A stretch of DNA of 61,660 nt from an uncultured Prevotella sp. Its GTDB lineage: Bacteria; Bacteroidota; Bacteroidia; Bacteroidales; Bacteroidaceae. Location: NCBI GenBank assembly GCA_944319935.1, contig CALUFM010000011.1, forward strand, positions 1 through 61,660, written 5' to 3'. Made by a program: the position numbers and the translations under genes. Position 1 is the first letter of the stretch. Each line of letters opens with the position of its first letter. Shown here in pieces: positions 43,255-51,468 of the stretch. The notes under the pieces were generated by a model that was not told where the DNA came from, did no database searches, and was given only the letters and a program-made list of their open reading frames with translations.

Positions 43255-44361
43255 ATGAAGCTGTATTTGTCGTTCATACACAAGGAGTTTTTGCACATAT
43301 TGCGCGACGGCCGCAGCATGTTAATCCTGCTCGGTGTGCCTGTCGTGCTGCTCATGCTGTTCGGTTACGCCGTGTCAACAGAGGTGAAAAACGTGCGCGT
43401 GGCGGTGCTAGACCTCTCACGCGACGTGCTGACCATGAAGGTGTGCGACCGCCTGTCGGCCAATCCGTACATGAAGGTCAACCATTTCGCCGGCAGCATT
43501 GACGATGTTTACGGCCTGTTCCGCCGAGGCGAGACTGACGTGGCGGTGGTGTTCGGGCATGGCTTTGCCAATGACATCGGCCACAAAGGCGGTGCCGAAG
43601 TGCAGGTTATTGTTGACGGCACAGAGCCAAACCAGGCCACAATACGCCTGCAATACGTGACACAGGTGCTTGCCTCGGCTGGGCGGGATGTCGCCGGTAT
43701 GACGGCAAGTCAGGCAGTCATGGACATTCGGCCCGTCACTCGGATGCTGTATAACCCGCAGCAAAAGAGCGAATATAACTTCGTGCCGGGCGTGATAGGC
43801 ATGGTCTTGATGCTCGTCTGCGTGATGATGAGCAGCGTGGCCATCGTGCGTGAGAAAGAGACGGGCACCATGGAAGTGCTGCTGGCGTCGCCGCTGTCGC
43901 CAGCATGCATCATCATATCAAAGCTCGTTCCTTACTTCGCCATCTCCGCGTTGAACGTCGCCACGGTGCTTCTGCTTGCGCGCTGGGTGTTGGGAGTGCC
44001 CATGGCTGGCAGCCTCTGGGCGTTTCTCGGCGTCACCTTGCTTTACATCCTCGTCGCCTTGACGCTTGGCTTGTTCATCTCAAACCTTGTCCGCACGCAG
44101 GTTGCGGCGATGGTTGTGTCGGTGTTGTTCATCATCCCTACGGTTTACCTGTCAGGTCTTGCCTTTCCGTTGGAGAGCATGCCGCGGGTGCTTCAGTGGA
44201 TTTCGGCCGTCGTCCCCGCCCGTTGGTATATCGACGCGGCGCGCCGCCTGATGATACAGGGCGTCGAAGCGCGCCGCATATTGGCCGATGTCTGGCCGCT
44301 GCTTCTCATGGAAGCCGTGCTGCTTGTGGTCGCATTGAAGAAGTTTAAGATGAGAATTTAG
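43255..44361 (+). CDS. ABC-2 type permease 1 (YbhS-like)
   Basis: 368 aa. One N-terminal helix (MLILLGVPVVLLMLFGYAVS), a large periplasmic domain of about 130 residues, then five helices including the family signature VREKETGTMEVLLASPLSPA and the late GLAFPLESMPRVLQWISAVV. Half of the membrane channel of the pump. Confidence 0.92.
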   Translation: MKLYLSFIHKEFLHILRDGRSMLILLGVPVVLLMLFGYAVSTEVKNVRVAVLDLSRDVLTMKVCDRLSANPYMKVNHFAGSIDDVYGLFRRGETDVAVVFGHGFANDIGHKGGAEVQVIVDGTEPNQATIRLQYVTQVLASAGRDVAGMTASQAVMDIRPVTRMLYNPQQKSEYNFVPGVIGMVLMLVCVMMSSVAIVREKETGTMEVLLASPLSPACIIISKLVPYFAISALNVATVLLLARWVLGVPMAGSLWAFLGVTLLYILVALTLGLFISNLVRTQVAAMVVSVLFIIPTVYLSGLAFPLESMPRVLQWISAVVPARWYIDAARRLMIQGVEARRILADVWPLLLMEAVLLVVALKKFKMRI

Positions 44362-44590
44362 AGAAGTTGAAGAATTTAGAGAAGTTAAAGCCATTACTAA
44401 AGCTGATGGTAATTAACTTCCATACTTCTTCAACGTCTCTACTTTCCCGCTAAAAACATGAATGTCAGCAAATGGCTTTAACTTCTCTAACTTCTTCAAC
44501 TTCTCTAAATTCCCAATAAAAACGTAAATCTCAGCAAATGGCTTTAACTTCTCTAACTTCTTCAACTTCTCTAAATTCCCAATAAAAATG
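44362..44590. repeat. Palindromic and tandem 66-bp repeats between permease genes
   Basis: A GAAGTTGAAGAATTTAGAG run (44350-44390) is complementary to CTAACTTCTTCAACTTCTCT words that follow. The latter are contained in a 66-bp unit repeated in tandem (44465-44530 and 44531-44590) with nearly perfect identity, preceded by a worn third copy at about 44413-44464. The second unit runs up to the start codon of the next gene. Confidence 0.85.
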
Positions 44591-45703
44591 CCAACAATAT
44601 ATCTTCTCCAAAAAGAGTTCCTGCAAATTCGGCGCAACGCTTTCCTGCCAAAAATATTTGTCGTTTTGCCGGTCATAATGCTACTGATTGTGCCGTATGC
44701 GGCCAATCAGGAAGTGAAGAACTTGAAGTTTTGCGTCGTTGACAACGACCGCAGCACCATGTCGCGGCGGCTTATTGAAAAGGTGGACGCCTCGGCGTAT
44801 TTTGCGCTGGTGTCTGTCGAGGGCGGATATTCAAGTGCCTTGGGATGCGTTGAGGACGGCTGTGCCGACATAATCCTCGAAATCCCGCGCGGCTTCTCGT
44901 CTGACGTTGTGCGAACGGGCGCGGCCTCAGTCAACGTGCATGCCAATGCCGTCAACGGCGTGAAGGGTGCTTTGGGACAGGCATACATGCTCGGCATCAT
45001 ATCTGATTTCGCCTCGCTGCAGCGTGAAGGGCATGGTGTCGGCGTGGAAAGGGGCGCGGCTCGTGGCGTTGACGTCAGTCCCCGTTTCCTGTTCAACGAG
45101 CGTCTTGATTACAAGGTCTTCATGGTGCCGGGCATCATCGCCATGCTCCTGACGCTGCTCATAGGCTTCCTTCCGGCCCTGAACATCGTCGGCGAGAAGG
45201 AGAAAGGCACCATAGAGCAAATCAACGTCACGCCCGTAAGCCGCCGAGACTTCATCCTCTCCAAGCTCGTGCCTTACTGGACGATTGGCCTCTTCATGCT
45301 TCTTTGGTCGATGTTGTGGGCATACATATTCTACGGGATGTGGCCGGAGGGCAGCGTGTGGGCGATAGTCTTGTTCTCGCTGGTGTTCTTCCTCATCGTG
45401 TCGAGCCTCGGCCTCATGGTCTCCAACTGCTCTTCCACCATGCAACAGGCCGCCCTGCTGATGTTCTTCTTCCTCATAATATTCGTCCTGATGAGCGGTC
45501 TGCTCACCCCGATTGCCAGCATGCCGCGCTGGGCGCAGCTCCTGACATACGCCAACCCCTTGCGTTATTATATCGAGGCCTTGCGCGCCCTCTACCTGAA
45601 AGGCAGCACCTTGGCCGACCTCCAGCCGCAACTGCTCTCAATGACGGCCTACGCCGCCGTGTCGTGGGCTGGCGCAATATTGAGCTATAAAAAGACAAAC
45701 TGA
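44588..45703 (+). CDS. ABC-2 type permease 2 (YbhR-like)
   Basis: 371 aa with the same architecture as the preceding permease: N-terminal helix (KIFVVLPVIMLLIVPYAANQ), periplasmic domain, five helices, signature GEKEKGTIEQINVTPVSRRD, and late MSGLLTPIASMPRWAQLLTY. It completes the heterodimeric channel. A strong terminator follows. Confidence 0.92.
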   Translation: MPTIYLLQKEFLQIRRNAFLPKIFVVLPVIMLLIVPYAANQEVKNLKFCVVDNDRSTMSRRLIEKVDASAYFALVSVEGGYSSALGCVEDGCADIILEIPRGFSSDVVRTGAASVNVHANAVNGVKGALGQAYMLGIISDFASLQREGHGVGVERGAARGVDVSPRFLFNERLDYKVFMVPGIIAMLLTLLIGFLPALNIVGEKEKGTIEQINVTPVSRRDFILSKLVPYWTIGLFMLLWSMLWAYIFYGMWPEGSVWAIVLFSLVFFLIVSSLGLMVSNCSSTMQQAALLMFFFLIIFVLMSGLLTPIASMPRWAQLLTYANPLRYYIEALRALYLKGSTLADLQPQLLSMTAYAAVSWAGAILSYKKTN

Positions 45704-45723
45704 TTTCACATAAACACATCTTC

Positions 45724-45786
45724 CATCTTTCACCATGCCCCTTAACCTGCTGTGCGCCAGCCGTTTGCATGGTGAAAGATGTTTTT
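45724..45786 (+). terminator. Terminator of the efflux operon
   Basis: The perfect 14-bp stem CATCTTTCACCATG / CATGGTGAAAGATG (45724-45737, 45768-45781) is followed by TTTTTT. The stem is itself the GGTGAAAGATG word found repeatedly in the deserts near 46.0 and 61.0 kb. Confidence 0.88.
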
Positions 45787-45789
45787 TAG

Positions 45790-45982
45790 CCCAAATCGGT
45801 CATTAGACTTTATTCATATTTCGTGCTGCTGTCAGGCAGATTGTTTTTCGCTTTAGCCGAAGGTGTAGCGGGCTACATCGAGATAAAGCGGAAAACAATA
45901 TGACGACGGCAGTGCGGAAGATGAATGAAGAGCCGACATTCAATCGGAGATGTATCTTTGGCGGTCTTATGACCGATTGGGG
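45790..45982. repeat. About 190-nt nested hairpin element
   Basis: Three arm pairs nest in order: CCCAAATCGGTCATTAGAC (45790) with GTCTTATGACCGATTGGGG (45964-45982); CTTTATTCATATTTCGTGCT (45809) with the AGTGCGGAAGATGAATGAAG region (45909-45930); and ATTGTTTTTCGCTTTA (45840-45855) with TAAAGCGGAAAACAAT (45884-45899). A TGTAG/CTACA tip closes it, and small side hairpins lie on the 3' side. No protein is encoded. It may be a structured RNA or a MITE-like repeat. Confidence 0.75.
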
Positions 45983-46697
45983 TTAAATCCTTCACACGTC
46001 TTTCACTGCATTGCGACGGGTGAAAGACGGTGAACCATGCCGCACTTCATCTTTCACCGTCTAACCCCTTGACCTTCATCGCCTTACTCCGCCCGGTGAA
46101 AGATTGAAGGTTATGCCGCAACAATTTTCAGTATTCATCATTTTGTGGTACGCTGTTCGTCACTTGTCGTTTAGCCATTTCGTCACTCTGCGTTTTATTG
46201 TTTGTCTCTTTGCGTTTTGCCGTCAACCGCCATGCAAAACACGGTCTATCATGCTGTAAAAGATGGCCTTTTGCATTGTTGTTAACGGCCTTTAGCCTTG
46301 TCGCTTACCGACTTTTGCATTGCAAATAGCCGTGTCATCGCAAAAAAATGCTTGCAACCAATGTCACAATGTCACCGCTCGACGTAACCCTTTGGCCTTC
46401 ACCACCTTGCGCCGTGACATTGCCCCGCCGTTTAATGTCACCACCGTCACGCTCCGCCTTGCGCCGTGACATTGGTGAAAGTGCCTCAATGATTACGGTC
46501 ACAGCTTAATCTCCTGACTGTCAGTGCATTTCATTGCGCTGTGAAATTGTGACATTAAAGTCGTATTTATGATATTTGTTTTTATATTTGAAAACGTTAT
46601 TACAATATCATAATTTTATTCGCAGTTTTAGTTTTAGGTATATGTGTTGAAATAAGGAAGCTGCCTGACAGAATTTTTTATTGTACAGTTGTGTTTT
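45983..46697. other. Gene-less stretch rich in repeated words
   Basis: No gene seen. GGTGAAAGA / TCTTTCACC words occur several times in 46010-46110. GGCCTTTTGC/GGCCTTTAGCC lie at 46264-46298. A TGTCAC/GTGACA cluster at 46358-46560 includes two near-identical GCGCCGTGACATTG phrases. The last 130 nt are AT-rich and mark the edge of the restriction system. Confidence 0.55.
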
Positions 46698-47231
46698 TTA
46701 TTTTTTTATTTTTTCTATCGGAGCTGAATACAATGTGTTTGTGCTATTATGTTTGAACACTAATATACCGTTCTCGCGTACAAATTTAAGCGGAATTTTG
46801 GGATTGTTAATATCTTTACCTGTTGTGTTGTATTGATTTTCCCATTTTTGGTAAAAGGGTTCGAGCATTGCTGGAGTCATAAGGTATATTTCTCGTAGTT
46901 CGATATCTTCATATATTGCGAATATCCAATCAACTTTACGATATTTATTTATAATCTTTTGGTTTAGGTGGTGATTTGTACTAAAAGATTTTGTTAAAAT
47001 AGTGTTTACAGATTTTAATTCATATTCTAAACCCGTAGAGTCTTTGGCATCATTTCCTTCTCTACTGTCTGTTAAATTTTGAAGATTGGTTACTAATAAT
47101 ACTTGTAATAATTTGCCTCCGTTATCTTGGAAAATATCTTCTATGTTAGCAAAATCTTTAGCTAATTTTTGATATTCTCTGATATATGGAAATAGTAAAT
47201 TAAATTTTTCTATTGCTTCTTCATTTGTCAT
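46698..47231 (-). CDS. PvuII-like type II restriction endonuclease
   Basis: 177 aa, against 157 for R.PvuII as I remember it. The match is strong through the catalytic core: IEDIFQDNGGKLLQVLLVTN, then SREGNDAKDSTGLEYELKSV. Asp61, Glu71 and Lys73 correspond to PvuII Asp58, Glu68 and Lys70. The specificity segment FSTNHHLN keeps the two His that read the site in PvuII (FSTHHHMN). DINNPKIPLKFV is also shared. It should cut CAGCTG. It starts inside the controller stop (ATGA overlap). AT-rich codon use unlike the host indicates transfer. Confidence 0.93.
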   Translation of the reverse strand: MTNEEAIEKFNLLFPYIREYQKLAKDFANIEDIFQDNGGKLLQVLLVTNLQNLTDSREGNDAKDSTGLEYELKSVNTILTKSFSTNHHLNQKIINKYRKVDWIFAIYEDIELREIYLMTPAMLEPFYQKWENQYNTTGKDINNPKIPLKFVRENGILVFKHNSTNTLYSAPIEKIKK

Positions 47232-47443
47232 AATAAATCCTTTATGTCTATTTGTAGTGCTTTTGCTATTTTATAGAGCATGATAATAGAAACATTGTTT
47301 TTGCCATTTTCAAGATATCCAATATAAGTTCTATCGACATCGGCAGAATAAGCTAAGTCTTCTTGTGTGAGGCCTAATTCTTTCCTTCTTTCTAATATTT
47401 TATGCCCAATAGCTTGAAGAATCTTTTGTTCGTTTTTAATCAT
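47228..47443 (-). CDS. Controller (C) protein of the restriction system, XRE family
   Basis: 71 aa from the ATG at 47443 (MIKNEQKILQAIGHKILERR). A single helix-turn-helix (LTQEDLAYSADVDRTYIGYL, then ENGKNNVSIIMLYKIAKALQ) is close to C proteins of type II systems. The open frame upstream holds the promoter and operator and is not coding. It overlaps the endonuclease gene by 4 nt. C proteins delay endonuclease expression after entry by first needing to accumulate. Confidence 0.9.
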   Translation of the reverse strand: MIKNEQKILQAIGHKILERRKELGLTQEDLAYSADVDRTYIGYLENGKNNVSIIMLYKIAKALQIDIKDLL

Positions 47444-47447
47444 ATTG

Positions 47448-47455
47448 CAAATGTA
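47448..47455 (-). promoter_or_regulatory. Promoter of the C/R genes, leaderless arrangement
   Basis: Minus-strand TACATTTG, exact -7 consensus, only 4 nt before the C-gene ATG. Transcription would start at or within the start codon, giving a leaderless message. No TTTG -33 element is present; the palindrome at 47478-47493 takes that place. Confidence 0.7.
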
Positions 47456-47477
47456 CGAATGACATTGTTTATTTTTC

Positions 47478-47493
47478 TCCGAATATATTCGGA
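47478..47493. promoter_or_regulatory. C-protein operator candidate
   Basis: Perfect 16-bp palindrome TCCGAATATATTCGGA centred in the C/M intergenic space. It lies 22 nt upstream of the C/R -7 box (activator position) and about 5 nt from the -33 TTTG of the methylase promoter (repressor position). A second half-like site AATGT-N7-ACATT lies at 47450-47466 over the C promoter. Confidence 0.7.
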
Positions 47494-47498
47494 ATTTC

Positions 47499-47529
47499 TT
47501 TGTGGTTTTGGAATTTATTTCTATTTTTG
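47499..47529 (+). promoter_or_regulatory. Methyltransferase promoter (-33 TTTG, -7 TATTTTTG)
   Basis: TTTG at 47499-47502 and TATTTTTG at 47522-47529 are 19 nt apart, the Bacteroidetes consensus spacing. The ATG at 47531 is too close, so the methylase starts at 47549. Confidence 0.7.
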
Positions 47530-47548
47530 CATGGAAAAGATTTGTAAA

Positions 47549-48586
47549 ATGAAACAAAGTCCAGTTTATAAGACAAGATATGGAGCAACGTATTGTGGCG
47601 ATTCTTTAAATTTTATAGAGCAGTTGGATGATAACTCTATAGATTTAGTATTAACATCCCCGCCTTTCGCTCTCCTTAGAAAGAAAGAGTATGGAAATGA
47701 AAACCAAAATGATTATGTAGAATGGTTGGGACGGTTTGCAAAAAAACTTTATCCTAAGCTGAAAGATACAGGCTCTTTTGTCATAGATTTAGGGGGGGCT
47801 TATGTGAAAGGAAGGCCTGTTAGAAGTCTTTATAATTTTAAGGTTCTCATATATTTTTGTGATGTTTTAGGTTATAATCTTGCTGAAGAATTTTTTTGGT
47901 ACAACCCTTCTAAATTACCGTCTCCTATAGAATGGGTTAATAAGCGAAAAATAAGAACGAAAGATAGTGTCAATACTGTTTGGTGGTTTTGCAAAACAGA
48001 TCATCCAAAGGCTGATGTTAGAAAAGTATTAGTTCCTTACTCTAGCAGAATGAAGGAATTAATTCAAAATCCAGGAAAATTTTACAATCCCAAGAAAAGG
48101 CCTTCAGGGCATGATATCTCTTCCGGTTTTGGTATTGATAATGGTGGTGCGATTCCATCAAATCTACTTCAAATAAGTAATTCTGAAAGCAACAGTAAAT
48201 ATCTGACAATCTGTAAGAACTTAAACGTGAAGGCTCATCCTGCAAGATTTCCACATAAGTTGCCAGAGTTTTTTATAAATATGCTTACAGACGAAGGTGA
48301 TACAGTGGTTGATATATTTGGAGGAAGTTGTACCACTGGTGAGGTTTGTGAAAAATTAAAAAGGAACTGGATGTGTTTTGAAATTGATAGAGATTATGTG
48401 GCGGCATCTGCTTTTAGATTTGCGCCTAAAGACGACCTAAAAGATAGGGAAATTTATGATATAATCAGTTCTGGCGGTTGTGTTGATTTAGTGTTAGATG
48501 ACGCTTCTGTCAGTTATGATACAGTTCCTTTGCATGATGGAAATATAAGAATAGAACCGGACTTTAAGCTTGTTGAATATAATTAA
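47549..48586 (+). CDS. PvuII-like DNA (cytosine-N4) methyltransferase
   Basis: 345 aa from the ATG at 47549 (MKQSPVYKTRYGATYCGDSL). The match to M.PvuII is extensive: motif IV TSPPFALLRKKEYGN (about residues 36-50), NPSKLPSPIEWVNKRKIR, KRPSGHDISSGFG, NLLQISNSESNSKYL, KAHPARFPHKLPEFFI, and motif I VVDIFGGSCTTGEV near residue 255. Motif IV before I makes it a beta-class enzyme. It protects CAGCTG by N4-methylation of the inner cytosine. Divergent from C and R, as in the PvuII system. Confidence 0.95.
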   Translation: MKQSPVYKTRYGATYCGDSLNFIEQLDDNSIDLVLTSPPFALLRKKEYGNENQNDYVEWLGRFAKKLYPKLKDTGSFVIDLGGAYVKGRPVRSLYNFKVLIYFCDVLGYNLAEEFFWYNPSKLPSPIEWVNKRKIRTKDSVNTVWWFCKTDHPKADVRKVLVPYSSRMKELIQNPGKFYNPKKRPSGHDISSGFGIDNGGAIPSNLLQISNSESNSKYLTICKNLNVKAHPARFPHKLPEFFINMLTDEGDTVVDIFGGSCTTGEVCEKLKRNWMCFEIDRDYVAASAFRFAPKDDLKDREIYDIISSGGCVDLVLDDASVSYDTVPLHDGNIRIEPDFKLVEYN

Positions 48587-48597
48587 GCATTTCTACT

Positions 48598-49215
48598 TTA
48601 GAGGAAGTTTTTATTGCTTATGTGAAAGTTCAATAGTTTTATTAAGAAAAATATTGTAGATTTTAAGGGCTTTTTTGTAAGTTTTATATTTGCCTGTGCT
48701 GGGGTGACTTCTTTTGGGATAAGGTTCTGCTTGATGGCATCTGTATGTATGCGGTAATTTATTTTTGACAGTTCGCGTTTTGCCGACCAACCGAGCAATT
48801 GCTGTTCTTCACTTTTTAACCGTTGGTATTCCTTAATGAGAAGCAGTTGGAATTTAGGTGAAATCCACATACCGAAGTGATATGCTATGTCACGATGTGC
48901 GTATGTGCCGCCATAGCGTCCAGCCTTGGAGTAAATGCCTATAGCGTTTGTCCGTTCAATCCACGTCTTTACAGAGAGAACGAAATTATTGCTCCCTGCT
49001 GCATTTTTAATTGTACCGAATTCGGTACAATTAAAATCTGTGTTATACAATATTTCCCATTCTCCAAGATATTCGATTGTGCTTTTTAGGCTAAGCCAAC
49101 GGAATATGATATGTTCTTGCAGTTGGCTTCGTGCCATGTCTGTGAGGCTGATATAATCTTCATCATTAAATTTGACGATGTTTATGTCAGTGTTTTGAAC
49201 TGTTATTTTTGCCAT
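48598..49215 (-). CDS. KilA-N domain protein, C-terminus shortened
   Basis: 205 aa. The KilA-N DNA-binding domain fills most of it (DEDYISLTDMARSQLQEHII, then TWIERTNAIGIYSKAGRYGG, then YAHRDIAYHFGMWISPKFQL). The usual continuation after IHTDAIKQNLIPKEVTPAQA is missing; family members I recall go on for another 60-80 residues. The last 30 residues are lysine-rich and atypical, and a second frame there reads TGKYKTYKKALKIYNIFLNK, so a frameshift or insertion joint is likely. It ends 12 nt beyond the methylase stop, so the restriction system may have landed in it. KilA-N genes come from phages and mobile elements. Confidence 0.75.
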   Translation of the reverse strand: MAKITVQNTDINIVKFNDEDYISLTDMARSQLQEHIIFRWLSLKSTIEYLGEWEILYNTDFNCTEFGTIKNAAGSNNFVLSVKTWIERTNAIGIYSKAGRYGGTYAHRDIAYHFGMWISPKFQLLLIKEYQRLKSEEQQLLGWSAKRELSKINYRIHTDAIKQNLIPKEVTPAQANIKLTKKPLKSTIFFLIKLLNFHISNKNFL

Positions 49216-49235
49216 GGATATATGGTCCGGTTATA

Positions 49236-49985
49236 TTACAGCACCAGCTCTACGGGGCAATGGTCGGAGCCGTAAATTTCGTTGTGTATGGCGGCCGACT
49301 TTATTTGCGGAGCGAGGCGGTTGGAGACGATGAAGTAGTCGATGCGCCAGCCGGCGTTCTTTTCGCGAGCGTGGAAGCGGTACGACCACCATGAGTATGC
49401 GCCCTCAAGGTTGGGGTTGAGGTGGCGGAAGGTGTCGGTGAAGCCGGAGGAGAGCAGGGTGGTGAATTTCTCGCGCTCCTCGTCGGTGAAGCCAGCGTTG
49501 CGGCGGTTGGTTTTCGGGTTCTTAAGGTCTATTTCCTTGTGCGCCACGTTCATGTCGCCACAGGCGATGACGGGCTTCACTGCGTCGAGCTTCAGCAGGT
49601 ATTCACGGAAGTCGTCTTCCCATGTCATGCGGTAGTCAAGGCGACGCAGGCCGTCTTGGGAGTTAGGGGTGTAGACGGTGACAAGGTAGAAGTCGGGCAT
49701 TTCGAGGGTTATTACGCGCCCTTCGTGGTCGTGTTCGTCTATGCCAAGGCCGTAAGTCACGCTCAGAGGCTCATGTTTGGTGAATATGGCCGTGCCCGAA
49801 TAGCCTTTCTTTTCGGCGTAGTTCCAGTATGATTTGTAGCCGTCAAAGGCCAAGTCGAGTTGTCCTTGCTGCATCTTCGTTTCCTGAAGGCAGAAGAAGT
49901 CGGCGTCGAGCTGCTTGAAGGCGTCGCTGAAGCCCTTGCCCTCGCAAGCGCGCAGGCCGTTGACGTTCCATGAGATGAATTTCAT
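49236..49985 (-). CDS. xth: Exodeoxyribonuclease III
   Basis: 249 aa. Exonuclease-endonuclease-phosphatase fold with N-terminal [19 protein letters not shown], metal-binding FCLQETKM, catalytic [36 protein letters not shown], and the terminal GSDHCPVEL with the active His. It is an AP endonuclease and 3' exonuclease of base-excision repair, the first housekeeping gene after the accessory island. Confidence 0.94.
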   Translation of the reverse strand: MKFISWNVNGLRACEGKGFSDAFKQLDADFFCLQETKMQQGQLDLAFDGYKSYWNYAEKKGYSGTAIFTKHEPLSVTYGLGIDEHDHEGRVITLEMPDFYLVTVYTPNSQDGLRRLDYRMTWEDDFREYLLKLDAVKPVIACGDMNVAHKEIDLKNPKTNRRNAGFTDEEREKFTTLLSSGFTDTFRHLNPNLEGAYSWWSYRFHAREKNAGWRIDYFIVSNRLAPQIKSAAIHNEIYGSDHCPVELVL

Positions 49986-49994
49986 ATTTTTATC

Positions 49995-50150
49995 AATTTG
50001 AGAATTGAAAATTGGTAATGGATAATTATGATTACCCTTGACGATTATTTATTATATAAAAAAGAATTGAGAATTATGTTTCCTTTGGGGCGTTCGGCCT
50101 GTCAAGGTAATCATAATTCTCAATTATCCATTATAAATTTTAAATTGGAA
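49995..50150. repeat. Imperfect palindrome between xth and ribH
   Basis: AATTATGATTACCCTTGAC (50024-50042) pairs with GTCAAGGTAATCATAATT (50101-50118) with one bulge. Outer words AATGGATAATT / AATTATCCATT continue the pairing. The loop is AT-rich and includes a second GAATTGAGAATTATG copy. Confidence 0.75.
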
Positions 50151-50152
50151 TG

Positions 50153-50629
50153 TTAGAATTTCGCCATCTTTATGGCGTCTATGGCGCATTCGTCGCCCTT
50201 GTTGCCGAGCCGTCCTCCGCTGCGGTCCTTTGCCTGTTGCAGGTCGTTGGTTGTCAGCAGACCGTAGATTACGGGGATTTCGCTCTTTGCGTTGAGCTTG
50301 GCTATGCCGTATGTCACGCCTTGGCAGATGTAGTCGAAGTGCGGAGTTTCGCCGCGGATAACGCTGCCGAGGATTATTATTGCGTCGTATCCGCCGTTGA
50401 GCGTCATCTGGTGTGCGCCGTAGATGAGTTCGAAGCTGCCCGGAACGGTCTTTACGTGAATGTTCTCAGGCAGTGCGCCGTGCTTTTCGAGGGTTTTCAC
50501 AGCTCCGTCAAGCAGCGCGCCTGTGATTTCAGGATTCCACTCAGCCACCACGATGCCGAAGCACATGTTGCTGGCGTCGGGCACGTTGGCCGGGTCGTAA
50601 TCAGAAAGGTTGTGAAGTGATGTCGCCAT
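50153..50629 (-). CDS. ribH: 6,7-dimethyl-8-ribityllumazine synthase
   Basis: 158 aa. Family motifs: [20 protein letters not shown] with the Trp/Asn substrate site, [16 protein letters not shown], and the phosphate loop [16 protein letters not shown] with the catalytic His. It forms lumazine in riboflavin synthesis. The start overlaps the TPR protein stop by one base. The N-terminal tail is longer than in the shortest forms. Confidence 0.94.
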   Translation of the reverse strand: MATSLHNLSDYDPANVPDASNMCFGIVVAEWNPEITGALLDGAVKTLEKHGALPENIHVKTVPGSFELIYGAHQMTLNGGYDAIIILGSVIRGETPHFDYICQGVTYGIAKLNAKSEIPVIYGLLTTNDLQQAKDRSGGRLGNKGDECAIDAIKMAKF

Positions 50630-51324
50630 TATTTTACGGAAACTCGTTCGATGTATTTGTCAATCTCGGCGGAAACGGGAGAGTTGACATATTTCTTCTT
50701 GATGTCCTGATAGATTTTCAGGGCTTCGTCTTTCTTGTTCTGGCTTTCGAGAATTTCACCGGCTTGGATAAGGAATGACGGCGAAAGGCTGACGTTGGCC
50801 TTGTCAGCAGACTGGTTGTCGGCCATACTTGCGGCCTTCTTCAGGTATTCAACGGCCTTGTCGTACTGCTTGAGATGCGCGTAGGCATTGCCCAATGCTG
50901 CTGTCGCTGCGGGGCTTATCATCTGGTCGTCGGCGGGAGAGTATTTTTCGAGATACTTCACAGCGTCGTTCCATTTGTCGAGGTTGGCGTAGCAGAGTCC
51001 GGCGTAAAGGTTGGCCAAGTTGCCGGCATCGGTGCTGCTGTAGTCAGAAGCGATGTTGACAAAGCCCCTGTATCCTGCGCTGTCGCCTTTCAGGGCTGTT
51101 TCAAATTGCTGTTGCATGAAGTAGTCCTGACCTTTGGCCAAGGCCGTGCTTGCCTCCTGTTCCCTCGGGCCAGACACGTATGTGTTGTAGCAGAGGATGC
51201 CTGCCACTACGAGGATTACTACGATGATTGCGATTGAAATTGTCTTCTTGTGCTTCATGAAGACCGCTTCTTTCTGATTGAGGGCACTGTCCATTGTGCC
51301 CTTGTTCTCGTTAAGATTAGCCAT
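50629..51324 (-). CDS. Membrane-anchored TPR protein
   Basis: 231 aa. N-terminal cytoplasmic tail, one membrane helix ([20 protein letters not shown]), then three or four TPR units in the periplasm ([20 protein letters not shown], then [20 protein letters not shown], then [20 protein letters not shown]). It resembles the BamD/YfgM type of tetratricopeptide protein. A perfect -7 box lies upstream at 51365. Functionally undefined; ribH is cotranscribed. Confidence 0.85.
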   Translation of the reverse strand: MANLNENKGTMDSALNQKEAVFMKHKKTISIAIIVVILVVAGILCYNTYVSGPREQEASTALAKGQDYFMQQQFETALKGDSAGYRGFVNIASDYSSTDAGNLANLYAGLCYANLDKWNDAVKYLEKYSPADDQMISPAATAALGNAYAHLKQYDKAVEYLKKAASMADNQSADKANVSLSPSFLIQAGEILESQNKKDEALKIYQDIKKKYVNSPVSAEIDKYIERVSVK

Positions 51325-51364
51325 TTATTTGTGATTTTTTAATTTACCAGTTTATAAAGCGTGG

Positions 51365-51372
51365 CAAAATTA
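51365..51372 (-). promoter_or_regulatory. -7 promoter box of the TPR-ribH transcript
   Basis: Minus-strand TAATTTTG, exact consensus, 40 nt before the ATG at 51324. Confidence 0.75.
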
Positions 51373-51436
51373 CAGATTTTATCCTGAATATTGAAATATA
51401 TTGTCAACTTTTTTTGTTTTTAATTGGCAAATCAAG

Positions 51437-51444
51437 TAACTTTG
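51437..51444 (+). promoter_or_regulatory. -7 promoter box of recF
   Basis: TAACTTTG, exact consensus, 24 nt before the ATG at 51469. Divergent from the TPR promoter. Confidence 0.75.
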
Positions 51445-51468
51445 CACTAAAACTTGAAGGGCAAGCTC

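Noticed and set aside
44362..44590. Tandem repeats as a CRISPR array
   Set aside because: The units are contiguous 66-bp repeats without unique spacers, and there are no cas genes.
44413..44706. 97-codon minus-strand frame with repeated NLEKLKKLEKLKPFA
   Set aside because: The apparent protein repeat is just the 66-bp DNA tandem repeat read in one frame; it runs antisense to the permease start.
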